Source of the DNA: Liolophura sinensis
Taxonomy: Eukaryota > Mollusca > Polyplacophora > Chitonida > Chitonidae
DNA length: 64,000 nt
Reading direction: 5' to 3'
Assembly (NCBI RefSeq): GCF_032854445.1
Contig: NC_088303.1
Span: 13,339,501-13,403,500, forward strand
This document shows, piece by piece, positions 25,486-37,799 of the stretch; positions within the stretch are counted from its first letter, which is position 1; each line of letters starts with the position of its first letter. The position numbers were made by a program, and so were the translations under genes. A model generated the notes under the pieces. That model did not search any database, had not been told where the DNA came from, and was given only the letters and a program-made list of their open reading frames with translations.

Positions 25486-27930
25486 TATTACTATAGTCCT
25501 ACGTTAACTTGAATATATTCTTGTGCATACATGCAGGAAGTTGTCCTGAACCTATAGGGCTTGGTACATCGGCGAATTTGTTTTTTTTTTTTTTTTTGTT
25601 TTTAAATGAGGATTTGGAGTCCACTCCGTTTTGGTTACAAAATGATGACAGATAAAGGACAATGCGATTCAAATATTGATCAAATTTTCAACATTTTGTA
25701 ATATGGTACAATTTTGTTGGCAAACAGAATATTGAATTCCATGATATTAATGGTTGTAAATGAACAGCAAAAGATATCCTTTTCTCCTTCCATTCTCTTT
25801 AAGAACACTTTGCACATGTTACTTAGAAATGTGAGTGCTCGGTATGCCAGTTTTTACTTTCATTTTGGAAGGTGTTGCACAGTACCGTATAATTTCCCGT
25901 TTATTTGTATTCATTATAGCATAATCTCTCAGACTCAAGCTTTAGGGTTTCATGGCTCTAATGCAATTTTCGCTAATAGCGGAAAACAATTGAGAAGATA
26001 TGTAAGTGGAAAACTGTAGGTCACGTCCAACGGGATATTTTAGCGGCCGGCCGCACCCATAATCTACATATTTTCACCTGTAGGTGTTTAACATACATTA
26101 TTAATCACTTGAGCCTGAATTACTTGGGAATTCGAGATAATTCCCTCCAGATAAAAACCCCGTTTGTGACATGACTAATACAGGCTTTGTCACGGCATGT
26201 CATTTCCGGTCTCTCGGGATGTACTGGTCAGCTGAAGAAGGTGAACAACAACTTTTGACCTTGGCTTGACCCTCATCGCCGGAAGTAGAGTAAGTTAGTA
26301 TATTGAATGCTAACTGTACATTGTTAATACAAACTGAGCAGATATATGTAAGTTATTCCTATTGTATATGATCGGTGATGACGTGTCATATTTTCGTCCG
26401 TCGGCATACCGACAATAAGTGCGAGCTGTTTATCGTGTGCATACTTCTCTGACACCAATACAAAATACATCTATTTATAGCCCCAATCTACTGATATATA
26501 TTGTCACAAGTATTAGATTAGATGGGTATCTGTTCGAATAGGGAGATATAATGCTCTATCGGGTTCAAAATTTTCTTACATTCTTAACGTAAAATGCAAG
26601 GGCTTTGTAGACAATTCACTCCATTTTTTTTTCATTGAAGTTGAAAATATAGCCGAGGATTTGACTTGCCATGAAGAAAGGTCGCCAAAATGTAGCCTAC
26701 TGGTATCGCAGTTAAATTTATACAGAGGCCACATATGTAGGCATTTCGTTTGATACATGAAAAAATAAGTTTTAATTGGTCAAATAGAATATAAATATAC
26801 CACAGAAACACCCTTAACTCACTTTGCTACTGATGTCTTGTGGCATTTCACATAACTCAGACCTTCGGGTGATCTTGACTCCAACAGTACATCCGTTAGC
26901 CCTTGGTCGATGAAATTGTGGAGTCAAAGCCAGTTTCCGTTGACTCAACTGCGTCTTTACGTCAGGAAATTTGCCAGGTATAACAGTACACATGGCCAGG
27001 AGCGGAAGATTTTCTGCACCCATGAAACCTCACAACCGCATTTTGTGTGATTAATCAACGAAGCTGTTGGTACGGTTCATTAGTAATGTTATATTTATTT
27101 TTTTAAATTTTTTTTTTAATATTTTTTTTACATTTCACTTTTTTCAATTTCTGCAATCAAAAATACCTTTTTCACTTTTCGCTTCACCAAACCTTTGAAG
27201 AATTGTGATGTATTTTTTTAGCTTGATTGATGAGTTTCATACCATTAAGGGCCGATTAGAAATACCTGTATGATTATATACTGAGGAAAACGGAAAGAGC
27301 CAAGGGGAAACCCCTGCACACCGACAGACACTCGTCAAACCTGAGTCCTGACTTAAGATTAAGACAAGCTGGAAGTAGCTAGACGCAAACATTAACCTAG
27401 GTCGGAGTTGAAAATATCATTTGTAAAACTGTAGAGCCATCGTTTAAGTGACAAATTCAAATATCTAACAACAATCAAGTAAATAATACATAGATACGAA
27501 AAATTGACGTCGACCCACTACCGAGAGTAATCTGGTCTGGCGTCATTACTACATTGGCGTCAGTGGACTGGCATTACCGCAGTGTTTAGCTGTATACTGG
27601 GTGTATTCGATGAGAGCACGGAATTTGTAAGACGGCCCCGTTATGTTTTTGCACAGGCTCTCCACTGTATTAACAGGCACACGGTATAAAGCTGTCTCTG
27701 GGTTTTGTAGTGATCACGGATAATCTGCACACAGAATGTAGCCTCACAGACGTGGTGTGAGCACGCATGATCTGTGCTTGCGCATGCCCATATATCTGCT
27801 CGTCAACAGCACCTTGTTTTGGGAGAGTGGGGCGGGGGGATTCTATTACTTTAATTCTGACTCGATCACATTTGAATGACGGAGACATTTGAACCTAACT
27901 CAGGGATAAGCAAAGCCCTTGGTCCTAATG
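25486..27930. other. Non-coding DNA, nothing recognised
   Basis: Includes a poly-T run near 25580-25597 and T-rich DNA at 27090-27150. No gene or named repeat. Confidence 0.5.
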
Positions 27931-28165
27931 GTGAATACAAGATCATAGGTTGACACTTCGTGCCATACTAATGCAGTATTGTAAACTGATGATGCACACA
28001 ATATTAAGGGATGACGCTTCACTCGGTACGTAATACAATACTATATAATAATGGTGCATACAACATTAAAATTTGTTGCATACTGATGGTGCAGGACTGA
28101 ATATATTGTTGCATACTGCTGGCGCATACAACATGAACATTTGTCTCCTCACGCGGTACTATGCC
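27930..28165. repeat. Diverged units of the 62-bp repeat, copy A of a duplicated segment
   Basis: Contains ATAGGTTGACACTTCGTGCC, then imperfect GGTGCATACAACAT units. The same order of words recurs at 28745-28985, so the segment is present twice. Confidence 0.8.
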
Positions 28166-28437
28166 TAAACAGGTTCATCGTTTTTTTTCTTTTTTCTTTT
28201 TTTTTTTTTTTGCTTTTGTAAGTGACATCATTTGTAGGCCGTAAAACAGGAGAAAAATTTTGAGGTTATATTCCACTTAGAGTTATCGCCCCTGTGTTCT
28301 ATCGCTTTGCTTTGATAACCTGACGACAGCAAGCTATATTCACAGTAAATGCACCCTTACATGTACTGCCTAGTATATTGTTCACCAATTTGACTTTTAT
28401 ATTATTGTAGGACCTGACTGTCCAATCTCTTATTTAC
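28166..28437. other. Spacer with poly-T run
   Basis: A T-rich run at about 28179-28211 and otherwise plain sequence between the duplicated segment and a SINE. Confidence 0.6.
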
Positions 28438-28735
28438 TCTCTTGATGATGGCGGAGGTCATTTTGATTGGTGGAGGGAACCGGAGTGCCAGGGGTGAACA
28501 TCCGACATTTGGCAAGTCATTGACGAACTTTCTCACATGTGACGTACAGATATGTACACCATATTGGTGAAAGAGAAGTGATTTTCAAGGAGCATTACAT
28601 TCTACAGACGGCGGCAAGAGCAGAGTCAACCGTTCTTTGTCACCACGAGGCCCCACAAGTGATGGCAAATATTAATTTTCAGCCCGAGGGCTAGTATGAA
28701 CCCTAGACTCGTGGGCCCTGGTGATTGATATTTCA
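28438..28735 (-). mobile_element. tRNA-derived SINE (second family), nearly complete
   Basis: On the minus strand the head region carries a degenerate B box (CTAGGGTTCATAC, near 28700). The body includes TTGTCACCACGAGGCCCCAC and CGAACTTTCTCACATGTGAC, shared with the copy at 13965-14146. It lies between two copies of the 62-bp-repeat segment. Confidence 0.75.
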
Positions 28736-28744
28736 CGCAATGCT

Positions 28745-28984
28745 AATGGTGGATACAATACCATAGGTTGACACTTCGTGCCATACTAATGCAATATTGT
28801 AAACTGATATCAAGGGATGACGCTTCACGCGGTACTTAATACAACACTATGTAATAATGGTGCAGTACTTAATATATTGTTGCATACTGGTGGCGCATAC
28901 AACATGAACATTTGACTCTTGACGCAGAGCTTAATATATTTTTGCACACTGGTGGCGCATGCATGAACATTTGACTCTTGACGC
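28745..28984. repeat. 62-bp minisatellite, left part (copy B of the duplicated segment)
   Basis: Starts with the same ATAGGTTGACACTTCGTGCC order as 27930-28165, then enters regular units with TTGCATACTGGTGGCGCATA and GAACATTTGACTCTTGACGC. It is cut at 28984 by the LTR insertion. Confidence 0.88.
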
Positions 28985-29764
28985 TGTTACGACCCAAACT
29001 GCCTGTATTATAAAGAGATGGCTTGTTCGAAATACACGACAGTCTAGCCGCACAAAAAAGTAGCCAAAACCAGCAGATTTTATTTTACAACAATTTATTA
29101 GCTTAACAAGAACAGATAATAAGACTTATACAAATACTAAAGTACTTAAGTTTAACAAGAAAGGATAGCAGTATCTGTACAAATACTAAAGTACTTACGG
29201 TGCCAAGTCCATACGGACGCATCTATTCCACAATATATATACCACACAGGCATAAATGCTCAGAGGCAAATTCACAAGAGGGAAAATCCACAGTATAACT
29301 GAGTGTATGACGAAATATACACAAAATTTCACAGACAGGGTCCGTGTACTAATAGGCACTGTGTTTACAAGAACACAAATTAAACATACAAGTTCAGACT
29401 GAACAAGTGCTCGGTGAAGATAGGATGTAACAAAGCCAGAGGCTATAGAGACACCAAAATTCAGCACAAATGGCCTACTAAAGTAATACACAGCAAAAGC
29501 ATCCAAGCTCTCAATAATTCTTCTTTCTCCGTTCTCTGTTCTCTCCGTTCTCTCCCTGTTTGACCTGCTTTCATAGGTCTTATATAGCCTGGTGGAATTG
29601 TCCAGAATAAGAAAATTCCTGAACACTTGATGTAAACAAACGGGAACCGAACTGAGCGCATTCTGGAATATTCTAAGGTAGAGGCAGACAGCACTCCCTG
29701 AACTTAGCATATGTAAACAGTGGCACGCTATATTTAGAAACTGACGGCAGGCGTGCACATAACA
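28985..29764 (-). mobile_element. Solo LTR (780 bp), probably Gypsy-type
   Basis: The insert starts TGTTACG and ends CATAACA on the plus strand, so both ends carry the TG...CA termini of an LTR with a short inverted repeat. It is flanked by a 4-bp duplication ACGC (28981-28984 and 29765-29768). On the minus strand a TATA motif CTATATAAG (29579-29587) precedes purine-rich AGAGAACGG repeats, and two AATAAA signals (29094-29099 and 29079-29084) lie near the far end, the order expected for U3-R-U5. No internal retroelement genes are adjacent, so it is a solo LTR. The Gypsy assignment is a guess from the 4-bp duplication. Confidence 0.85.
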
Positions 29765-30290
29765 ACGCAGAACTTAATATATTATTGCATACTGATGGTG
29801 CATACAACATGAACGTTTGACTTTTGACGCAGAACTTAATATATTATTGCATACTGCTAGCGCATACAACATGAACATTTGACTCTTGACGCTGTACTTA
29901 ATATATTATTGCATACTGGAGGCACATACAACATGAACATTTGACTCTTGACGCAGAACTTAATATATTATTGCATAGTGATGGTGCATACAACATGAAC
30001 ATTTGACTCTTGACGCAGAACTTAATATATTATTGCATACTGGTAGCGCATACAACATGAACATCTGACTCTTGACGCAGTACTTAATATATTGTTGCAT
30101 ACTGGTGGCGCATGCATGAACATTTGAATCTTGACGCAGAACTTAATATATTATTGCATACTGATGGTGCATATAACATGAACATTTGAATCTTGACGCA
30201 GAACTTAATATATTATTGCATACTGGTGGCACATACAACATGAATATTTGACTCTTGATGCATTACTTAATATATTATTGCATACTACCG
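29765..30290. repeat. 62-bp minisatellite, right part
   Basis: About 8.5 units containing AGAACTTAATATATTATTGC, GCATACAACATGAACATTTG and ACTCTTGACGC. It continues the array interrupted by the LTR. Confidence 0.95.
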
Positions 30291-30294
30291 AGAT

Positions 30295-30765
30295 AGTAAA
30301 CCGTTCAGTTTCGGACAAGAATATCGGTATCGATTCTTGTATGCGGTTAGCGAGCTCTATTATAGTTCAATGAGGATGTGATACACACCTAACGAATTTA
30401 CCTCCCCTGAAGTGAAAATAACGCCAATATCATCCAAGTTGTCCAGACAAGTCTTCCAAAAAGCTCCACTTTCTTGTATAACTTCCATTCATTTCGTGCT
30501 GAAAGAGAATTAACAATTTTCAATAAGTTCTTCAGATATGCAAAAAACAGCGTTCATTTGTACTGGACCTAAGACGACAGACACGAATGTCAAAAATGAC
30601 GTCAATATCATTTCATTTGGATGAACTCATGTCCAAGAATAAGCAGGACAAAGGCCTGTCCTAAATAATGCGCAAAAGCGGGGAAGTAATGCTATATTGT
30701 GAAAGACTCAATGGAAGGTGGACCTAACACATTAAATCCTACCATAAATATTATGCGCACATTTA
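30295..30765. other. Non-coding DNA, nothing recognised
   Basis: No gene or named repeat. Confidence 0.5.
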
Positions 30766-30766
30766 T

Positions 30767-30835
30767 TTCTTTTATTTATTCGATTAGTGCATTACGCCGT
30801 ACTCAAGAATATTTCACTTATTCGACGGTGGCAAA
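30767..30835 (-). mobile_element. SINE tail fragment
   Basis: TTTATTTATTCGATTAGTGC and GTACTCAAGAATATTTCACT match the 3' end of the 14161 SINE. A short GATGTA hexanucleotide run follows at about 30900-30940. Confidence 0.85.
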
Positions 30836-32270
30836 AGTACAGCATCACCGTAACTTTTTTTGCGTTTTTAAACGCTGTAAAGATAAAAATAAAACAGCAT
30901 GATGTAAATGTAGATGTAAATGTAGATGTAGATGTAGATGTTTTCTGGTACTGTAGTTCTGCGCTATAGGTACTTGTACAGTAATTCTTGTATACCGACT
31001 CCGTTTATTTTTGTAAAGTATTTATTGCACCGTAAAATACAGCAAAATATTGTGTGTATATGTACAGACAATTTATGCGGTGAAGGCTACTTCATTGTCT
31101 TGACTTATCGCTAATTTCGCTATTCCCGCGTCCTCACTGGTCAGGGCACGATCCGCTTCAGGTTTTTCACATTTTGTACTAATCTATATCCCGTGTTGGT
31201 AAATATTAGCATGTTGCATAGAGCCAGAAACTCGTCTATTTAGCATTACTTCACTGACGACTAATCAATCTTTTCAACCCCTATCCCAGTTTCGTCTGCG
31301 TCATTCGCCGTCACAGTCTCACCTCTGTTGGGGTTTTTCACAATTTTTCATAAAGCTGAATGCTTTCTAATTTCATAAATGCTTAATACTGCTCTGCTGT
31401 GGCAATGTCCCTGTGAAGTAAAAAGGATCTAAGCGCGTCACTAAAGATAGGATACAGTGTATAGCCTACTCTTTATATATTTGCTACTTCCTTCTCTATA
31501 AAGTCTAGATCTTGAAGGGTTGAAGAGTTGCCTACCTTTGAACCCGTCACAAAAGCCGCCCTACATAAATCATTGTAAAGACTCAAATGCATTATCAAAT
31601 ATTCCACAAGGCATATACGAGGAAGTTATATTTGAGAGTGGTAGACCAGAACTAGCAAACGTGTCTGTGGGACTTTTAACACGTTAAAACTACCAATGCA
31701 CATGTCCAAAATCAAATACCCAGTATTCATACAACCTAATGTAAGGGGAAGGCTATTTACTCATGCCGTAGTGCTCCACACCATAGATCTGAATCTCTCA
31801 TCCACAAATGTTGACACCTGGTATTTTTATATAGTGTACATTTTACATACAGAGTGAATTAAGCAACAAATGTCGACAGGGGGTAAAATATGGAGATTTC
31901 AGCAATTTCAACCCAGCGATCTCTGTAATAGCAACCATTGTATTGGTTACAGCCCATTTAAAAACGAAGGCGCACGAGGCATGCATCTAAACGCATGACA
32001 TGTCTTGTGTAGCCTACTGCTGTTATCGTTAAGTACGTCAACGAAGAGGCAATAGCTTACAAAGATAACCCGTGCAAATTGCTGACATGAATGAAGTTAT
32101 CTCAAAACGTCTGGATTGGAAACGAGCTAAATCTTGTTCGTTGCACAGATGGACAAGAAATTCTGCACGTGTTCATTTTTCATGAATAGATTAACTTACT
32201 GACCAAGATATAGGCCTACCTATGGACGGTAGATAGTGGACGTACTAACACGGGCCATCAGTGCTATTGG
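30836..32270. other. Non-coding DNA, nothing recognised
   Basis: Apart from the short GATGTA run, no gene or repeat was identified. Confidence 0.5.
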
Positions 32271-32271
32271 T

Positions 32272-32485
32272 TTGTGTCCAACGTTACCTGTACCTCGGTC
32301 AACGAGGCCGCTCTTTCGAATCCATCTGGTTTGCTGCGGTTTTAAGTCAGGAAATATGTCAGCATCATGGCGAGGTGCGGTGGCTTCTGAAGATCGTCCG
32401 CCATGTTTCACTTAATCCTAACACTGGCCTCCGTCAAGTAAGTGAAAAATTCTTTAAAACGGCGTAAGATATAAATCAAACAAGA
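32272..32485 (+). mobile_element. SINE, degraded
   Basis: A B-box-like CTTTCGAATCC near 32313 is followed about 150 bp later by AAGTGAAAAATTCTTTAAAA and ATATAAATCAAACAAG, which correspond to the 3' end of the main SINE family. Confidence 0.6.
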
Positions 32486-35400
32486 AGAAAACCAATATGA
32501 TTTTTATGAGTATGTTCATTTAAGATGACGCAAAACATATACTCTGGAAAACAAAAAGTCAATAAAATGAAACGATTATATTTATAGAAGGCTCGTCATA
32601 TTGTAAGATTTCATCATTTAGTAAATTTTTGTCTTGTAGGAACACCAGGAAGTTGTGTTACACAAAGCAGTATTTTTCTTTTTAAGAAGTCGTTTACTTC
32701 TTATCACGCCTTATATTTCTTATGTTTGCAGAAGCTTATTTCGTGGGCGCAGACGTTTGCCTAGAATATTGACTTTTCTGTTTGTACAGCAGTACCGAAA
32801 CACAATCTTTTGTCATGTGTAGTGTCCATATTGCAATACCATGAAGGATTTCCTCAGTTCATCTGGTGGAAGGTTTGATACGGAGTTGAGAATTGTGCAT
32901 GACATATACGATACTCTGCAAGGCAATTTAACGTGCAACAGGAAAAAGGTTTTTACCTGATGATATTTATGTTTAGATATATTTTTAATTACTAATCGGG
33001 ATGTTTAGCTACGGTGCAGTTGGGTTATAACCTTAAATCTCCACATACAGAAGTGAATGATTCCAAAACTTATAATACAACCAATTACTACAGCCATCTC
33101 GATTAAAAGTAAATCCTCGGATTTCCTTTCATGCTCACAGCGTCGGCGTATACTATACAGCAGTATGATGAACAGTCTGTGTCTTGACATTCAAAACCAG
33201 ATCCACTTGCACGAGATCTTCTCCAGAAAGCATTAGCACTATCTGAAAGAAATATATAGAAATATATATATTAATACCAACAAAAATTCGCCCAAATTCA
33301 TTTAAATGATGTAAGTCAGCATACGAAAACATTTCGATACGGTTTTAGAACTGCTTGATTAAGGGGCCTAAAATTTAAGATCTTTCGGTGAAAGTGTGAC
33401 ATAGAGATTCCTATGTTTGTGTATGTTTGCTCTGTTATGTACATGTAATCATGTCTTTCCAAATAATACGGTTTGTGTAAGATAACAAGAGTGTTGCCGT
33501 GGGCCATATCATCGTGTTGACAACCTTTTTACCTGTAATTAGACACGAATTTTCTTTCGCTAATTCTAATTATCAAGTAAGCGGGTTAATCAACTCGTGT
33601 AGATAATGTTGTGTGCAAACATTCTTCCGGGATTGTTATAGACTGCATGAAATTGAATATTTATTCACCAATCATGCTCGTCTTTGAAGACGAAGTGCGC
33701 GGCGTGCGGCGGAAGAAGGAAGCAAAAAGATTGCATGATAGGCACACGTTAATGAAATCATTGCCTTTATTTATTTCACTGATGTTCTGTGTGGAACTAA
33801 ATACTGTTTCAATTGTGCGGAGGTCAAAATAAAGGTTAAGAAAGCACTGCTTCGTATAAAATATGAAAAAAACCGACATAAGTCTTTGTGTAGTGATTGG
33901 AGCGAACAACTGCCAGCGCGTGGATATGAAACTGTTTTGTCGCCTTGGTTAAGTTCATTATTTGTGTCGAACAGTGACCAGTGCAAATGTTTAAGTCGGA
34001 AGACCTGATAATTTTGAATACTTCAAACTGAATTTTGTTTCGTTCTGTAACTACACTTGTATCCCTTCCAACCCCTCGCACGTACACACTACCTTCCTTT
34101 TCGACATGAGTTCATCCCACACCGCTCCCACCATCATCAGATGTCACGTCCTCCAATACACCCATGTCATGGCTCTAAATGTTTACTAATTCCAGGCTTT
34201 TATTTGTTACTCTAGTATATAATGACATACATTAATAGCACCTTTAGTGAATCAGGGGTGTGCATGTCTTGTGATGTACTAGCTACTCAGTTAAATCTAC
34301 AAAATACCTTCCGGGTACGAAGGTGCTAAAAACATTTACTCTCTTAGCAGGCTCCGGTATAGACAGGTGTGTTTTTGACCTAGTATATTGGTCTTTTATG
34401 TTTAAACTTTGTATTTACCTATACAACTACACTGCACAAAGTTGAATTCTGTTGTTTGTGTTTTTTCTTTTACAAATGTTTTTACTTGTCACCGGGAGTG
34501 GAATGCGAAAAGTGTTTCAGACGGTATCTCTTTTCTGCTTGTTTGTGTGTATGTAGATATGTTAACGGAGCTATGTTTAGCTTTTAATTTTACAGATAAA
34601 GCATTCTCATGACGTTATCTGACCACACGAGAAGACTGATACAAGGATAGCGGTGCAGTTCAGGTCAGACATTGCCTTCATGGGGTTTTAGTCTCTCATA
34701 ATTAATTATGAGTATTACTGTGGGTATATTCCGTGTAGAGAGGTGTTCACCTGGCTGGCAGTTCCCCATCACTAACCCCTTGATTTGATATCACCTCTGC
34801 CCTCGTGTACACGAGGTTTATTAAATCTTTTACCTGTAACACCTATACACGTCTGCCCTAACGCTTCCGCCTATAAGCTTGTATCCCGACTCGCCTCAGA
34901 CCATATAACCTGTGCGCCAAGTCATCTATTTATATCGTCCCGCTGCCCGATTGGTTCACATCTACATGTGAATATAGCGGGATCTGCCAAACTCGAAGCA
35001 CACACAACAACGCTCCACAGTCACTGGAGAATAGCCAAGGTAGATTCGTGTCTAGAATTACCCGTGTGGCCTATATTCCATTGCAGCTATATAGTTTCTT
35101 CTATTCCAGCTTTGACTTACCTGAGAAAATCAACCGGTGAGTGCAATGTACCGCTGAACAGCTTATAAAATTACTATATTACCTGACACTAGTTATTACT
35201 GACCACTGTACTGGTAAGTATCCGTTGGAAGGTGTGAATTGTCACAGGCCTATATGTATTGATAAGGAATTATATGAGTATTATGCTGGTATACGTATCT
35301 ATAGCTGTAAATGTAGTGCGGGCTAAACTGATTTTATGTGGTAGCTTTGAAACTGTCTCATGGTTTAAATGTCAGAGTGCATCTATGTTACATGTGTAAG

Positions 35401-35875
35401 AACCTGGCCTGTAACAAAGCTAACTGCACTCCTGCCTGTCCGGTCTGAGCTTGGGAAGTTTATACCTGCTTATCCCCTGTTCTCAACTGGGCTTATCACT
35501 GGATAAACAAGCAGGCCGTCGACAGGTTTGCCACTAACAAAGGCCTGCATGTCGCCCGATATATGATGTAGTGTCATGTGAGCATCCAGTTGTACCCAGT
35601 CAATTTATTCAGCTAGTCAAGAACCTTGCGTATGCCGTGGGATGTTTATTCGTTCACTTGATGAGAGCGTGTCTCAGATTGCCCACATTCTCTGCCACCT
35701 CGTGACTTACCAAGAACATATAACGGTATACTGAAACAGTGATTAAACCATATCGCGGTTGTTAAAGAGAATTGTGGCGGAAAGACAACACCTAAGACAG
35801 ATGCCCGACGATACTGAGTCAGGGACATACATGTACTTCTTCTGCAGGATTGATAGTCAGGCACTCTGTGAGGTA
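32486..35875. other. Non-coding DNA, no secure gene
   Basis: A 127-codon plus-strand frame (34785-35168) and overlapping minus-strand frames near 33661-34087 resemble no family and lack supporting splice structure. No named repeats. Confidence 0.45.
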
Positions 35876-35879
35876 TTCA

Positions 35880-36982
35880 AACATACAAACAGCTATTCAA
35901 TCCACCAGGTTCAGTGTCAGAAAGGTACTGCGCACTCAGACAGTCAGATCTATAGCTACCCAGTTAGACAGGTATTGCATGACTCAAACAAGTACTCTGG
36001 CACACAGTCACAAAGGTACACAGTCAGGACTTAGTCAGATAGACAGGTACTCAGTCAGATAGACAGGTACTTGGCCAGATAGAAAGGTACTCAGTCAGAT
36101 AGACAGGAACTTGGTCAGATAGACAGGCTGCCAGATAAACAGGTAATTAGTCGATAGACAGACACATAGTAAGACAGACAGGTACTAAAATAAACAGGTA
36201 CTCAATCCAGATAGACAGGTACTCAGTCAGATAGACAGGTACTCAGTCAGATAGACAGGTACTTTTAGTCAGATGGACAGGCACTCAGCCAGACGGATTT
36301 TGCATGACTCGGGGAAGCACTCGGTACCACAGTCCCCAAAGGTACTCACTCAGACAGGTACTTAGTAAGATAGACAGGTATTCAGTCAGATAGACAGGTA
36401 CTTAGTAAAGCTAGACAGGTTCTTAGTCAGATAAACTGATACACAGTCAGATAGGTATACTGTCAGATAGACAGGTACTCAGCCAGACAGACAGCTACAC
36501 GGTTAGATAAACAGGAAAATAATCAGATAGACAGGTACTAACTCAGACAGGTACTCTGTCACAAAGGTACTGACTGTAAGTACTCAGTCAAATAGACAGG
36601 TACACGGTCAGATAGACAGGAACACAGTCAAATAAACGCGTACTTAGTCAGATTTAGGTACTCTCTCAGTTAGACAAGTACTCAGCCAGATAGAGAGGTA
36701 CTCCGTTAGGCTGGTATTGCAGGACTCAAACAGGTACTCACTCGGTTAGATACTCAGTCAGAGAGACATGTACTCAGTCAGACAGGTATTGCATGACTCA
36801 GACAGGCACTGAGTCACATAGGCACACAGTCACGCAGATACTTACTCAGACACGTACTCAGTCAGAGAGACAGATATTCGTTCAGACAGACAGTTACTCA
36901 GTCACACAAGTGCACAGACATTTAATCAGACAGGAACTCATTCAAGCAGGTAATCATTCATACAGGTACACAGTATAAAAGG
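35880..36982. repeat. Degenerate 20-bp minisatellite, about 50 units
   Basis: Imperfect units of AGTCAGATAGACAGGTACTC, with some longer blocks containing TTGCATGACTCAAACA. The array continues briefly at 37095-37140 beyond a SINE fragment. Confidence 0.92.
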
Positions 36983-37094
36983 TATTTATTTATTTGAAAG
37001 GAGTTTTACTCTGTACTCAAAAATATTTCACTTACATGACGGCAGTAAGCATTATGATAAACCCATGACCATCCGCAAGCTGCTGTTAGATCCA
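36983..37094 (-). mobile_element. SINE 3' fragment inside the 20-bp array
   Basis: TATTTATTTATTTG tail, GTACTCAAAAATATTTCACT, then CCCATGACCATCCGCAAGCTG. Array units (CAGACAGGTAGTCAGATACT) resume after it, so the SINE was inserted into the array. Confidence 0.85.
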
Positions 37095-37144
37095 GTCAAG
37101 TCAAAATCCAGACAGGTAGTCAGATACTCATTCAAACAACTGTT

Positions 37145-37795
37145 AGAATACGTACTCTTCCAGATAGTTTTAGACAAACCTAAGACATGAAAAATATTTG
37201 TTTATTTAGCCTATTCAGACTTTTACACCTTTTGAGTTACAGCCCATTGCACCAGTTACTACCTACTCTCATGAAATCGTCGAACAAAGTCCGTTTCGGG
37301 GCGAAGTCGACCTGCACATTTAATGACAGTTCTTGTGTGGCCATACACTTACGTACGTCAGCACACGGTTCGATGGCCCTCGGTTCAAGGAAGAGTTAAA
37401 CACTACGTTTCCCAGCCCTGACCGAGCATGAATAGCTGCTCCGAGAGGGACGGGACGGGTGAGAAAACTGGATATTTTTACATCTCGTCTGTGATTCCCA
37501 GGATCTATTTTAAACTGAACCTCAGATGGATATGTGCCTCGGCCGTACAGTTCTTAACATGTTAACGGAAGTCTACATGATGAAGAAGGAAGTAAAACTC
37601 TCGTGCGAGATCTCTTTGTTGTTTCACCAATGTGTGAACAACAAAAAGGCTGATTCATTATCCAAAGAAAAAAGCTGTTTAATATTGATCAGCTGGGCGA
37701 AGATAGCACGTTGGCCTGACGGCATATCATGGAAATGTTTGTTTTGATGATGCGCTCTGAAGCTCTGAAGGCGGTATAATTTAACGGTATATCGC
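37145..37795. other. Non-coding DNA, nothing recognised
   Basis: Chance frames of 70-73 codons only. Confidence 0.5.
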
Positions 37796-37799
37796 CTGC

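Noticed and set aside
29195-29758. 187-codon minus-strand frame
   Set aside because: It lies wholly inside the solo LTR and starts at its 5' end. It has no retroelement motif and is explained as chance openness in U3-R-U5.
34785-35168. 127-codon plus-strand frame
   Set aside because: No recognisable domain, no splice or promoter support, and a composition that looks like chance.
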